From Hyposmocoma kahamanoa (taxonomy: Eukaryota > Arthropoda > Insecta > Lepidoptera > Cosmopterigidae), in NCBI RefSeq assembly GCF_003589595.1, contig NW_020653715.1:1830574-1894573 (forward strand): a stretch of 64,000 bases of DNA, read 5' to 3'. Shown here piece after piece: positions 32,541 through 42,859 of this stretch. A model generated the notes under the pieces. It did no database searches and was not told where the DNA came from. It was given only the letters and a program-made list of their open reading frames with translations. Position 1 is the first letter of the stretch. Every line of letters starts with the position of its first letter. The position numbers were made by a program, and so were the translations under genes.

Positions 32541-32888
32541 ATAAATTGTTTAGGTGTCTGTAATAAAATAAACTTTAAGCTATACGTTAATTTTAATAAT
32601 CGATTCTCTATCTAATTTCGAATCTGTTTATCTATACATATATATACACGTGTGTGGACGTAAACACGTCATTGTAATTATTGTCTCCTGTATTTAGGTC
32701 TGCTGGAAGAAATTTCAGTTAGAAATAAGCAGTACGACTTGTTTGTGTTTTCGTTGTTACTAAATGTGTTATTGTTTTTTCTGTACAACAAATAATTAAT
32801 TAAATAAATAAATATTTTTTGGCGGGAAGTGAGTAATTCGTTTTTCATCGATACCTAAAAAAATACACTTTTTGAAAGTACCGCACAA
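32540..32888 (+). mobile_element. M3 MITE relic, interrupted
   Basis: TAAATTGTTTAGGTGTCTGT and GAAGTGAGTAATTCGTTTTT, then ATACACTTTTTGAA match the right half of M3 at 6030-6150. Between them, at about 32600-32818, lies a LINE-like 3' tail (GGTCTGCTGGAAGAAATTTC ... AATTAAATAAATAAATA). The terminal repeats are lost or altered. Confidence 0.6.
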
Positions 32889-33944
32889 AAAAATATCAGT
32901 ACTTTCTAGGCATTTTATTGATTCAATATAAAATGTTTAATGTATGTCAATTATTGAATTTTATTTATACGTTGTTGAAATTTCTGTATGGAGAAGCAGT
33001 AGGCGGTAATTCCATAAAAAGCAGACAAGACTTTATTCGGTTGAGGGACACGGTGACGCGTTTACGAAGACTTTAAATTAGTAAAAATACGAAGTTCTTT
33101 TTTTGAAATTCATTTTAGTTCAAGACATACTCGTAAATTGTGTACAAATATTTATTTACAAAGAGGAACCTCTGGAGTTTCTTGATCATTATTCTCAGGG
33201 AAATCTACCATATGATTGAGTAGTAGAGTTTATTCAGAGTGACGATTTTGTAAGTGTAATATTTGCTTACAATACAAATATATTTCAATTTGAGTTTAAG
33301 TTCGATTCCAGGTAAAACCAGCTTGGAAAAATATTTTTTTAATTTAGTTCTGGTATTATCATTATTGTTGTTACTTATTTTAAATTCGGTTAAAATGATT
33401 AAATTGAGAGGTGGTGAATCGATTTTTCATTAACGTTAATGAAGAGGTGGGGTGCAACGTTTTTTATCTTAATTCTCATCTCTTTACAATTTGTTTACAT
33501 TCAGAAAGAAGCTGTTTAATATTTCCGAGTTTTTCCTTATTGGAGTTTACTAGATTTCAGACAGCTCGGTTTGAATGTTTAATAAACGATAATAATATTA
33601 CAATAGTTAGCTTATATATAGTCCCACAGGTGGCCACAGACTCCTCTTATAATGGGAGGGCTGGCACTGCAGCACAGATAACTTAATACTTACTTCGTAA
33701 CAGATACTTCACACTGCCCCAGCCTACTAAATCTGATCAATGAAAAAGGAACCTAAGCACGCGCTCAGAGAGGTAAAAATAACATTGCCCGCCGTGTGCA
33801 GTCGTGCGGAGCCAAATGCTCATAAATGAAAGACTTGTATGAGCGTCGACGTCGGTACACTCAGCGACCTTGAGCGAGTGATGGAGCCCTGGTTGTAGTC
33901 ATCACGTAGGCCCTGTGTAGATTAAGAACACACACATCATTAAA
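32889..33944. other. no gene recognised
   Basis: A 91-residue frame at 33411-33686 has no recognisable domain. GTCCCACAGGTGGCCACAGA and ACTCCTCTTATAATGGGAGG near 33620-33665 look like the front part of the 9483-9690 repeat. Confidence 0.4.
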
Positions 33945-34065
33945 TTGCTTTGCAGATGTGTGCAAGTTTCCTCGCGATGTTTTCCTTCTACTACTAGCCC
34001 GGATTCGAACCCGCGACCGTTTTCTTGAGAAGCGGTAGGTCAAACCCTTAGGCTAGCACAGCCTT
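33945..34065 (-). mobile_element. SINE F copy (tRNA-like)
   Basis: On the minus strand: GGCTGTGCTAGCCTAAGGGT (A-box region) and CGCGGGTTCGAATCCGGGCT (B-box region), then GAAAACATCGCGAGGAAACT. The same body occurs at 9570-9640. Confidence 0.65.
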
Positions 34066-34320
34066 TACGTTTAGATTTATAAATCGTTTCTAATTTATAC
34101 TTGCTTGCATGTAATTCACGCCTTTTTCTTATCGAGGTAGGCAAAGACAACGACCTTCCAGTTGCTACGATATTGATACACATCTTTTGCGTTTCCAACA
34201 CGCATCAATGACTTCCTTCATTCAAGTCTGTTAAGGTTTTATCTTTACCTTAACTCAGCACCTAATGGAAAGCATTGTGAAACGCCTAAAAACCTTACAT
34301 GTCGCTGAGTCGTGAACCTT
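34066..34320. other. no gene recognised
   Basis: Short unassigned spacer. Confidence 0.4.
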
Positions 34321-34321
34321 T

Positions 34322-34607
34322 TTTTTCTATGATTGAAGTGATACACCTGGTGGTAAGCAACAAGTATGTCCAAAAGCGATTAAAGTGCCACGCAGAGCTT
34401 TGAAACACAAAAATCTGAAGCATAGTGCCGCTGCTACGCCCGTCACACTAAGATACAAGTTGATAAGTGTCATGTGCTTGTAATTTGACCGTTACCCTTC
34501 AAAACCAGAACACAGTAATGCTGACATTACAGCTTGAAGGTAGAGATAGGTAAGGTGGCAGTACCTACTTCCCTGGACTAACTATTTCACAAGGAGGTCA
34601 ACTACTA
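34322..34607 (-). mobile_element. family A, old copy
   Basis: Antisense copy with many changes (GTGATACACCTGGTGGTAAG to CACAAGGAGGTCAACTAC). It keeps all blocks, so it is near full length but older than most. Confidence 0.65.
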
Positions 34608-34968
34608 CAAAGTAAGGGATTGCTGGACCAGTATGAGTTACAATGACGAGCACCAGCGAGGCCTTGTATTAATTGGTTTCGCAAATTAGAAAAGCATTCA
34701 GTTTAAATACAAGTTTTTATAAATAAAAATTATTATTCTGCATTGCTAAATAAATACCCTCCGTACTACCAACAAAAACATCTCAAATAAAATGCAGTAA
34801 TACACCGCAAATCCTGCACTTAAAAAGCACTAATGAAATTTTTGGTGTACTTGGATAAATATGATAATATTCCGTTTGAGTGGTTTTCGTTTGGTGGTCG
34901 TTTACCATGAAATTACTACTTAAAGTATACTGTAAGTAGTCTACTGAAGTATGTTTGGGAAAATACAT
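34608..34968. other. no gene recognised
   Basis: Nothing assigned. Confidence 0.4.
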
Positions 34969-34976
34969 ATCTATCA

Positions 34977-35354
34977 CTTAGAATAATAACGCATAGAAAC
35001 CTAGTCCGCACACGCTAAGTGAGGCAAATTGAAGCGCTCCCAATGGGCCTACACGAGCGGGCGGGCCTTCAGTGCTCAAGGTCAACTTGCACCGCGAACA
35101 GCTCTAGAATTTTAGCTAAAAATGACGAAATGTGCTTTAAATGAGTGTAAAAATACGTCAGACAAACATAAAATAGATACTAACATCACATTCCACAAGG
35201 AAGTAACGCGTTTCAACTTGTATTTTTATATAAATATTCACTAAAACCGAAAATTAACCTACTACTAAAACTAGCCTACATGAATTTGATTTTTGCCTCA
35301 CTTGTGACAGTTCGTTTGATATGAAACTATCATTCTATGCGTTATTATTCTAAG
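34977..35354 (+). mobile_element. M2 DNA transposon with THAP start
   Basis: The termini CTTAGAATAATAACGCATAG and its exact inverse (35333-35354) give a 22-bp perfect inverted repeat. Flanks ATCTATCA (34969-34976) and ATCTACCA (35355-35362) are an 8-bp duplication with one change. It encodes the first part of a THAP zinc finger and nothing else. THAP domains bind DNA in P-type transposases, which also make 8-bp duplications, so a P-like origin is likely. Confidence 0.75.
35122..35244 (+). pseudogene. THAP zinc-finger N-terminus in M2
   Basis: The 40-residue frame MTKCALNECKNTSDKHKIDT plus NITFHKEVTRFN begins like a THAP domain: Met near the N-terminus, C-x4-C, NTS, and FHK where THAP domains carry FHxFP. 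After FHK the similarity stops; GAAGTAACG could be a splice-donor remnant, suggesting exon 1 of a transposase gene whose remainder was deleted. The frame ends at TAA. Confidence 0.6.
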
Positions 35355-35362
35355 ATCTACCA

Positions 35363-35768
35363 TGTAAATACATAATTTTAACATCTAGTTACATTTTACA
35401 ATTATTATCAATAAAATTGACCCAAAAAACTATCACCGCTTTTGAGTAAGTGACTTATTCAATTATTTGATCTGGACGCTGTTTGGCACTTCATCTTTGA
35501 TAGGTAGGCGTGTTGCTTGACAATAATAATAATAAAAAAAGATATCTAAAACACAAAGAAAATGTCTAAGGAACCATTAAAAATGTAAATTAACCACCCC
35601 TCTACTCCATTTCTTTCCCCCTAACCGTGAAATCGAAGGACCATCGACTAGATAGATACCCTCCATTTGATATTTATTTTTAATTAGGAAAAAAAGCAGC
35701 AGTAACTCTGATCTCGCCACAGACTACTATTATGATGAGTAGATCAACTTTTTTAGTAATAATCAAAC
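35363..35768. other. no gene recognised
   Basis: A short AATAATAATAATAA run is at 35522-35535; otherwise unassigned. Confidence 0.4.
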
Positions 35769-35769
35769 A

Positions 35770-35937
35770 AACTCGTATCCCCGCACTAGGGAGACCCTGT
35801 ATCGCAGGTGCTAATGACACACACATAGACAACCACAAATTACATCCAAAGTTACAAGACAAATATTTCTTCCGACCCGGGAATCGAACCTCTGTCTGTG
35901 AGACCAGCATGGTAACCATTCGACCACGGAGGCAATT
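35770..35937 (-). mobile_element. SINE B copy
   Basis: Antisense SINE B with CCGCACTAGGGAGACCCTG, AACCACAAATTACATCC, the B-box complement GGGAATCGAACC, and CATTCGACCACGGAGGCA at its head. Confidence 0.75.
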
Positions 35938-36099
35938 AAATGTTACTTAACAACATCACTCTAATAATTGTCCATGATCCAGAGGTTACTTTGCAGAAAT
36001 CCACATTAATAAAAATGGAAGTAAATTCGCAAATTCGCAAACCCTGAGAAGGGTGAATCGAGCAACGTAGCTGCGGTTGAAAAAACATTCAACAGAAAA

Positions 36100-36775
36100 G
36101 TAAAAAACAACTAAAACAAAACTAGAAAATAGAAGCAGCCTTAAATAGAAAATTACCGCTGGACTCAGAGATAGTAACTAAACTACCAAAAATTCGACTT
36201 TGATGGATATCAAAGTCGAATTTTTTGTCAACATGTTTTAAACCACCAGACCGTCTCCAGCTACTTGGAATGGACCTGTCGTCCAAAAATGCAGCCAGGA
36301 AGATTAGCATCCTTTCCAGGGTGAGGCGTTAATTCACACCGGGACAGTTGCTTCAACTGTATCAAGCACAAGTCCGGTCGTGTATGGAGTATTGCTGCCA
36401 CCTTTGGGATGGCTCTGCTACATACCAACTGGTCATCTCGGATTCAACTGACAAGCATGCCAAGAGGCTTGTAGGACTCGGAATCAGTAGAGGCGAAGCT
36501 GCAGGGTCTTGAACACCGCCGTAAAGTTGCCTGATTATTGACATTTTACAGGATATTCCAAAGATTCACACGAAGCGTTACGCATCCACATTTATATGGC
36601 GAACGACCATGGAGTGAAATTCCCTGCCTGCAGACTTGCTCCATGAACGTTATAACTTGGACCTTTTCAAGGCGAGAGTGAATAGGCATTATTTAGGTGT
36701 GCATGCTCCATCGTCGACCTCATCGTCACTTTCCATCAGGTGAGATGGAGGTCAAATGCACACTTACATTTTAAT
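36100..36775 (+). pseudogene. J1 LINE 3' end, longest copy
   Basis: Readable stretches: LDSEIVTKLPKIRL, LGMDLSSKNAARKISILSRV, FTPGQLLQLYQAQVRSCMEY, CCHLWDGSATYQLVISDSTD and KHAKRLVGLGISRGEAA, then after frame breaks IPKIHTKRYASTFIWRTTME and LPADLLHERYNLDLFKARVN. This is the RT C-terminus of a CR1/Jockey-like LINE. It ends in a 3' UTR with GAGGTCAAATGCACACTTAC. Several frameshifts and a stop; the catalytic part is missing. Confidence 0.75.
36188..36225. repeat. 17-bp perfect inverted repeat, loop GGAT
   Basis: AAAAATTCGACTTTGAT at 36188-36204 pairs exactly with 36209-36225. It lies inside J1 and breaks its frame. Confidence 0.85.
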
Positions 36776-37047
36776 TTTGAAAAAATATGTGGTCCTTAAT
36801 CATGAGATCATATTCCGTGGCGGGGCACGCCCATTCAGAACGGATGCGGGTGCTATTCATTTACGTCATGCTACAAGCGTAGCTATTTTGCACGATTTAA
36901 CCCACAGATCGATAAATACAGTAAAAGTAACCACTTCTAATGTTAATGTAATGTCTCACACGTGCCAACAGTGGACCTCGTTGGACCTACTTGCGTTAGA
37001 CTACACAGTCCGCCATTTTGACTTTGTACGGTATGGTTGTGTCAATT

Positions 37048-37145
37048 CTTTTTTTAAACGTGCTGTTATAGAGTGTAATAATGATAGCCACACCACAAAT
37101 ATTACCCGTGGTGGTATTTCATATCACCGGCAAGTGTTATTTTAA
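37048..37145 (+). pseudogene. THAP-like N-terminal relic
   Basis: The frame KRAVIECNNDSHTTNITRGG, ISYHRQVLF resembles a THAP start (K-C-x-V-x2-C-N-N-x-S ... SYHRFP). The first zinc-ligand cysteine reads CGT (Arg), one base from TGT. It ends shortly after YHR. CCGCCATTTTG lies just upstream. Host THAP gene relic or a P-like transposon piece cannot be told apart. Confidence 0.5.
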
Positions 37146-38080
37146 AAAATTTTCAATTTATCGAAACCAATTTTTTGTTACAAGAAACGAAAGTAAAGCT
37201 TATTCCCCTGCAATATGGTCGCTTCCTTTTTGAAGAACTAAATAAACAACTTCCATTCGTCGTCGTTCAGCAATTAACCGCTAGATTGCGGCACATTGAT
37301 TTAAATTTTAATATGATATCAAAACGTCGTAACTTGCAACAATAGGTATTGATAACAATCCAGAATTTATTTCTTTTTAAATTTGAAGCTTTCGACCAAT
37401 CATTGTGAAGATTTCGTAATGTTTCAAATTAAAAATGTGTGAGTTTTGGCGACATTGTTTCTAATAATATACGAGACTTAAAGCACTTCAATTGTTTTTT
37501 CTTTAGTCTTAAGTCTTAAGTTTCTTTAAGTCCAATTTTATCAATCTAATGAAATGGAAATTTTCCATTGTTGATCGTACCTACTCTCGAATTAATGACT
37601 CTACGTGACCTGATCATCTGACCACTTGATGCCATCATCAGATCAAACATGTTACACTTTGTTCACCGTCATCAATTCATGGGCATGGGTTTTCTCCAGT
37701 GTGCTAAATTTTATAGTGACAAAAACACCGAACTTTTTTTTATTGGTTAAAATCAAGTGCGTATAATTAAAGTTAAACACGCTTCAGTTTGTTTTAAGCC
37801 ATCTTTTTTATGAATTTAGGTTGATTTTGAGATACGGCGTTATTCTAGAACGTCATCGATATTCCTCCATTTCACTGTATTTTCTACTAGAGTTGGCATA
37901 CTGCTTTGAGTTTACAAGACTCACGACTAATTATATCCAAGGTTTGTATAACAGATGATTTATTCATTTTTTGCGGGTTTTTTTCAATCCGGCGATAGAT
38001 AACCGGGGGTGTCCGATTAATTAATAAGTTAATCATTCATTTGGTACACAACTGCGTGATTATTCAATTAACTTATTATT
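37146..38080. other. no gene recognised
   Basis: Unassigned AT-rich sequence. Confidence 0.45.
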
Positions 38081-38084
38081 ATTA

Positions 38085-38276
38085 AAATGAACAAGTTGTG
38101 CGCCTGGTGGTAAGCGACGCGCCTGTCCCCAACAATGGCAGTGCCTGCAACAACTGCCATTGCGTCCGGCACCATGAGACATAAGTCGACAAATACCGTG
38201 TGCCTGTTTTTTTCAACAGCACCCTTACCCTTCAAAAGCGGAAGAAATAGGTAAGATGGCAGTACTTCCTTCTACT
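38085..38276 (-). mobile_element. family A, first part of a split copy
   Basis: Antisense family A (AAGTTGTGCGCCTGGTGGTA to AGATGGCAGTACTTCC). The missing last part (GGACGAACTGTTTCACAAGG) is found at 39820-39864, so about 1.5 kb of LINE and M1 sequence may sit inside one old copy. Confidence 0.6.
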
Positions 38277-38351
38277 TTGTTTTTATTTATTTATTTATTA
38301 ATATTACCGTTTATTATTTATTATATCTTCCTATAATTATAGCTTTTTTGT

Positions 38352-38600
38352 AAGGAAAAACCGACCTCAAAAGTTCTATTTGACAAGTTTTATTGAAATC
38401 GGTTACCAGAAAGTGGGCGAAACCGGATTCATCCCCTAGAATACCACCTTTAGAGGTGGAATATTTTCTTCAAACTTAATTGGGACAATACTTAGGCATC
38501 CCTCCTTCCAACAAAAAAGAATCATCCAAATCGGTTCTCAACATGGTACCTATATACTAAATACACACAAAAACAATAGAATTGAGAATCTCCTCCGTTT
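38352..38600 (-). mobile_element. family C repeat
   Basis: Starts GAAAAACCGACCTCAAAAGT, with CTTTAGAGGTGGAATATTTT inside. The far end is worn (CCGTTTTTTAAATCC). Confidence 0.6.
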
Positions 38601-38799
38601 TTTAAATCCTTTAACAAACATATATAAGTAATCTTATTATTATATACTATTATTTATGTATACATTCTAATGTACACGTAAATAAGGTACAATAGTTTCC
38701 TTCCAGTGCAGACAAGAACAAGAAATTGCTAGACGCACTGAAAGTGCCTGGAGGAGTTATTGGTCCCTGAAAGATCTTATTATACTCTCCCAATATCTC

Positions 38800-39232
38800 C
38801 CAAAAAGAAGCAGACGGACACGTGCATCCTTCCCATACTAACTTATGGCGCGCAGTCTTGGTCATTTTCTTCCAAAAGCTCTAACTCGGGGTCTATCAAC
38901 AAGCAATGGACCGTAGCTTACTTGTGGAACGGACCGAGCGAATTCGGAACACGACACCGCGCTCCCAAATTCAGAGTCTGATGTAGCCCAAAAAGCTGCG
39001 AAGCTGAAATGTACTTGGGCTGGTAATGTTTGCCGCATGCCTGAAGACCTGTGCGCCTAGGTAACAATCCATTGGAGCCCCTAAACCTTAAGGCGCCGCG
39101 ACAGGAAGGGATGGCGTGACGAACTGGACGCCTACAGTAAGGCTTGGGTCCAGTTTACTCTAGATCGGGATGCGTGGAAGGATCAGCGGGAGGTCTATGC
39201 CCAGCAGTGGGAAGCATCAGGCTAATTGTAAA
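38800..39232 (+). pseudogene. RTE-like LINE C-terminal fragment
   Basis: TDTCILPILTYGAQSWSF, then in shifted frames AKLKCTWAGNVCRMPEDLCA, RDRKGWRDELDAYSKAWVQF and WKDQREVYAQQWEASG: the conserved C-terminal order of RTE-type LINEs. At least three frameshifts or stops. Confidence 0.65.
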
Positions 39233-39293
39233 TTGTAATACATTTTAACAATATTTACGTAATTGATGAGTAGTGTATATATTTTATTAAAAC

Positions 39294-39579
39294 CATTGAC
39301 TTACAAATAAATGGACGACGGGTCTAATACAAAAACCACGAAAAAAATGTCCCAAGTCAACCTATTTAAACGTAGTGACATGTAAAGGAATATGAAAAAG
39401 CTAAAACGTTGAATTTAAATTGTAATGTCATCGCAGTACTGTCTAATTTTGCTTGCTTCGCTGTCAGTCGAACAAACGAAGACTAAAGCGTGAATGACGC
39501 TCTGTATACGATTTTAACGCACTATAAGTTCGGATACTCTTTAGCGCGGACCCGACGTCCATATACTTGTAAGTCAATG
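39294..39579 (+). mobile_element. M1 MITE, 286 bp, exact 8-bp target duplication
   Basis: Ends CATTGACTTACAAATAAATG and inverse TATACTTGTAAGTCAATG form a roughly 30-bp inverted repeat. Flanked by ATTAAAAC at 39286-39293 and 39580-39587. No coding frame. Superfamily hAT or P by duplication length. Confidence 0.9.
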
Positions 39580-39639
39580 ATTAAAACACTTTATTACAAG
39601 ATAATCTTTGGTTACACCTCTTAAATTGTGTATTCCAAC

Positions 39640-39817
39640 TCTTAAATTTCTATCCTAAGGTTGCTTGGAAGGAATTGCTACTTAGCAATAAGGCCGCATG
39701 TTGTACATTAGCTTACTCTGTGATACTTGCATTAATTACTGTTCTGTGTTGTCATTGTAATTTGTAATGTGCAATAAATAATACTTAATTCTTATTTCAT
39801 TCATCCATTCATTCATT
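39640..39817 (+). mobile_element. LINE-like 3' tail
   Basis: TTGCTTGGAAGGAATTGCTA, CTTAGCAATAAGGCCGCATG and GTGCAATAAATAATACTTAA have the look of an RTE-type 3' UTR, ending in CATTCATTCATTC. No coding part is attached. Confidence 0.5.
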
Positions 39818-39819
39818 CC

Positions 39820-39864
39820 CAGGACGAACTGTTTCACAAGGAAGAGCTCCACTGCTAGTAAATC
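39820..39864 (-). mobile_element. family A, last part of a split copy
   Basis: AGGACGAACTGTTTCACAAG, GAAGAGCTCCACTGCTAGTA completes the copy at 38085-38276. M6 starts right after it. Confidence 0.6.
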
Positions 39865-39865
39865 C

Positions 39866-40546
39866 TTTTTAATACAGTTGCTCAAAACGTGGTATTTTTC
39901 GCACTACAAATCGTGCGGAAAGTTGAATTTCTCGCACTAGTGCTTTTTACTTTTCCAGTTTTTTTTATTTACTGTTGTTTTAAGTCTTAAACATAGAACT
40001 AAAGAGATTGTATATTTATTTCATATTTATGAGCTTTGTGACGTAAGTCATTCGTCATTACTATACTATATCTATGGAGAGACCGCATTTTTACACCTAT
40101 GAAGTAAATGCTCCTTAGTAGCGATTATGTAGAAAATAAAGTAATATAAAATAGTAATTTTAATGTGGCTGAATACTGGCAACAGTTGCCATATTGAAAA
40201 AAGCCGGCCAAAAAAAGTACTAATTTTTTTCATCGTTTACATTCCCGCCTTTTTCATTAACTTTTTTACGATTTGATTTTGTTATTGACTACTAAAGAAA
40301 GAATTGACAATATTATTTATGCAAAAAATGAGTGATACCGACGAGTGTATTGTAGATTTAACACCACCAGATATACGTGCAAAAGCATTAATAGCAAGCA
40401 ATAGTACTTTACCGGATAAATCGAAAGATAAATACACAGCCGTCTATGATCAGTTTATAGACTGGAAGCTAGAAAACAAATGAGGTTTTTTTTAAATACT
40501 GTTTTATTTTACTTTCAATGTAGGTTTTTCGCAAATGTATTAAAAA
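39866..40546 (+). mobile_element. M6 DNA transposon with a recombinase-like frame
   Basis: Termini TTTTTAATACAGTTGC and GCAAATGTATTAAAAA are inverted repeats (15 of 16). Near the left end CGCAC...GTGCG can pair. TCC flanks both sides, too short to be decisive. It holds a 51-residue frame (40328-40483) whose stop lies in the right-end block shared with 23845-25028, as if the rest of a gene had been deleted. Confidence 0.7.
40328..40483 (+). pseudogene. tyrosine-recombinase-like N-terminal fragment (51 aa)
   Basis: An intact ATG-to-TGA frame: MSDTDECIVDLTPPDIRAKA, LIASNSTLPDKSKDKYTAVY, DQFIDWKLENK. The pattern LPxKSKxxYxxxYxxFxxW is like the N-terminal core-binding (SAM-like) domain of tyrosine recombinases of the Crypton / DUF3504 type. 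The catalytic domain (Arg...His-x-x-Arg...Tyr) is entirely absent; coding sequence stops at the M6 right-end block. It is probably the first exon or N-terminus of an autonomous M6 protein left in an internally deleted copy. A chance match cannot be excluded. Confidence 0.5.
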
Positions 40547-40557
40547 TCCTTTATGCT

Positions 40558-40785
40558 CATTGACTTACAATTATACGGACGTCGGGTCCGCGCTAAAAAG
40601 TGTCCGCACTTGTAAGGCGCTAAAATCGTATACAGAGCGCCAAACTCCGCTTTAGTCTTCATTTGTTCTACTGACAGCGCGATACTGCGATGACATTACA
40701 ATTTAAATTTCGAATAGGTTGACTTGGGACATTTTTTTCGTAGTTTTTGTATTAGACCCGTCGTCCATTTATTTGTAAGTCAATG
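40558..40785 (-). mobile_element. M1 MITE, 228 bp, exact 8-bp target duplication
   Basis: Inverse orientation to the copy at 39294-39579; flanked by TTTATGCT at 40550-40557 and 40786-40793. Shorter through an internal deletion. Only 11 bp separate it from M6. Confidence 0.9.
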
Positions 40786-40793
40786 TTTATGCT

Positions 40794-42205
40794 AGTTAAA
40801 ATCATCATTCACTCTTCATGTACGTAGTGCAATTTGTTTGCATCGTTACGCCTCGACAAGGTAGACATACGATTAGTGTCGTACGTTTTATTAAGTTACG
40901 ACAATAATACTGCCGAATTAGCTAACAATGCGGCTAAATGACAAAAGATTTTTTTAAGATGTCATAAAAAACCATAACCCAATTTTAGAATATTGAATTG
41001 TTTGATTTTATTTCCGCTATGCATAGTTTAAGTTCCGATAAGACAATTTTTTGCTTTGTTTTTTGATATTTAAAAATGATATTTCACCATTTGTCACGTA
41101 GACACGTTTTAGTTAGTGGATGGCAGGATATATAAATTAATACGACAGATAGGATTTATTTGAAAATTATCAGAAATTGAACTAAAAAACTATCAAATTG
41201 TGAAGTATCAATAAAACGCAGGGCCAACCAACACGCGGCCTGCTCGATACGGCGTTAATTAAAACGACAAAACAAATAACCGTTCACTTCAGTCGCACTC
41301 AAAATTCACACTATCCCAATGCGAGAATTAATTAAATACTCGGTACCAACATGAATGTTGATTTTACTGGAAACGTCACTCTGTCTAATTTTATAATTAC
41401 GACTATAAAAAAAGTCTACAATGCCATACAATACAGTACAAATATTCTTTATTACGCATTGGGACACATACATAATAATACAAAAAAAAATTTAAAAATC
41501 ACAAATACAACAGGCGGTCTTATTGCTGAATAGCAATCTCTTCCAAGCAACCTTCGAGTTGCAGGAAAAAAAGATCGAATTAATTGAGGGCGCAACAGAA
41601 TACGTATTTAATTAATTTATTGTATTATAATTGCACTTAAACTACTTTTTTCACCTATTAATAAATAGGGATATAAATGATCACCTGAAACTTTTTAACC
41701 GCAAATTTGAACGCTATCCAAATGTCGTAAAGTACAGGTTCCAATAAAGAATTTTCATACATTGTATAATAACAAAGACTCAACCTACCACCAAAATATT
41801 CTTATTTTCTAACTGACCTACTAGATTTGGTTATTTCAATTGCTGTAAAAGGACATATCTAGCAAGTTAGGGCTCTGCGATCCCCATACGGTAGACAGTG
41901 CGGGCCATAAATTGAGCGGCCCTGTCAATTGCACCCGGCCAATAGTTGCGGTCGCGGCCCACGGTTGGTAACATGTGACTGCTTTTTGAATTTCGAATTG
42001 TATTTGGTTTTTTAAAAATTGCTCTTCAGTGGAAGTTCGATTTTTTTTATAAAAAAACTCTTTTGAAATGATATCATATTGTAATATTAATGGTCATGTT
42101 GATGATGATATTTTTTACAAGTACGACCGTATTTTTTATCAACTTATTCCATCTATATGAGTGGAACAGGTATTATTTACAATAAGTAATGATTGTAGCA
42201 ATAAT
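40794..42205. other. no gene recognised
   Basis: A long stretch without assignable repeats or domains. A G+C-richer patch (CGGCCCTGTCAATTGCACCC) lies near 41920. Confidence 0.45.
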
Positions 42206-42209
42206 GTGT

Positions 42210-42355
42210 AAATGAAAACACACCAATAACCTGGTCTGACGCTTGGAATTTCCCTCTACTATGAGTACCCTTGGTTTGGTCCTTCCGGGAATCGAACCTG
42301 GGACCTCTTCACTCAGCGCTAACAGTTAAACCGTTGAGTCACCGAGGTCGTCAAA
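42210..42355 (-). mobile_element. SINE E copy (tRNA-like)
   Basis: Minus strand: ACGACCTCGGTGACTCAACG (A-box region) and GGTCCCAGGTTCGATTCCCG (B-box region), followed by an AACCAAGGGTACTCATAG body. Similar heads occur at 50095-50190 and 52615-52712. Confidence 0.65.
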
Positions 42356-42858
42356 TATGAAAGACTTGATGTAGGGCACGGTTCCTTAACCTATGGTCCA
42401 TGGACCCCTAAGATTATGTTCAATAGTCAATATCGTTTTCACATATATAGTTTGTTTTTATTGTTTTTTGTTGAAGAAAAACTTACAAATTTCTTATTCA
42501 AATATATTATTATAGTAATATCGGAAAGAGGTATAATATAACTAATTAAAATGTTAACTACTAATATTTTACACCACATTTTTATCTTCGTCATGAAAAA
42601 TTACATAGAAATCACATACGAGGTTATTCACTTTAAAACTACGATAATATTTATTGTCTTCATTGGTGCATAAAGTCTTAAAATTAAAACGTTACACATA
42701 TGAGCCCTGTGTTAGGTTAGGGTTAACAATAAAAGCAGAGGTGGACCTAGAAGTATTTCAATTTAATTAAATTACAATAATATGACTATATAATACAGCG
42801 TAATTCAAGATTTATTTTTTATTTAATTTTTTTTTTTTTAAATATTATAATAATAATA
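42356..42858. other. no gene recognised
   Basis: AT-rich spacer between two SINE-like elements. Confidence 0.4.
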
Positions 42859-42859
42859 C

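Noticed and set aside
33411..33686. 91-codon frame
   Set aside because: No domain, low-complexity start, ends in a SINE-like scrap.
36756..37145. 129-codon frame as a complete gene
   Set aside because: Its front part is the J1 3' UTR; only the last 30 residues resemble THAP.
39866..40546. Exact target duplication of M6
   Set aside because: Only TCC is shared by the flanks and the other copy lacks any, so no superfamily was assigned from it.
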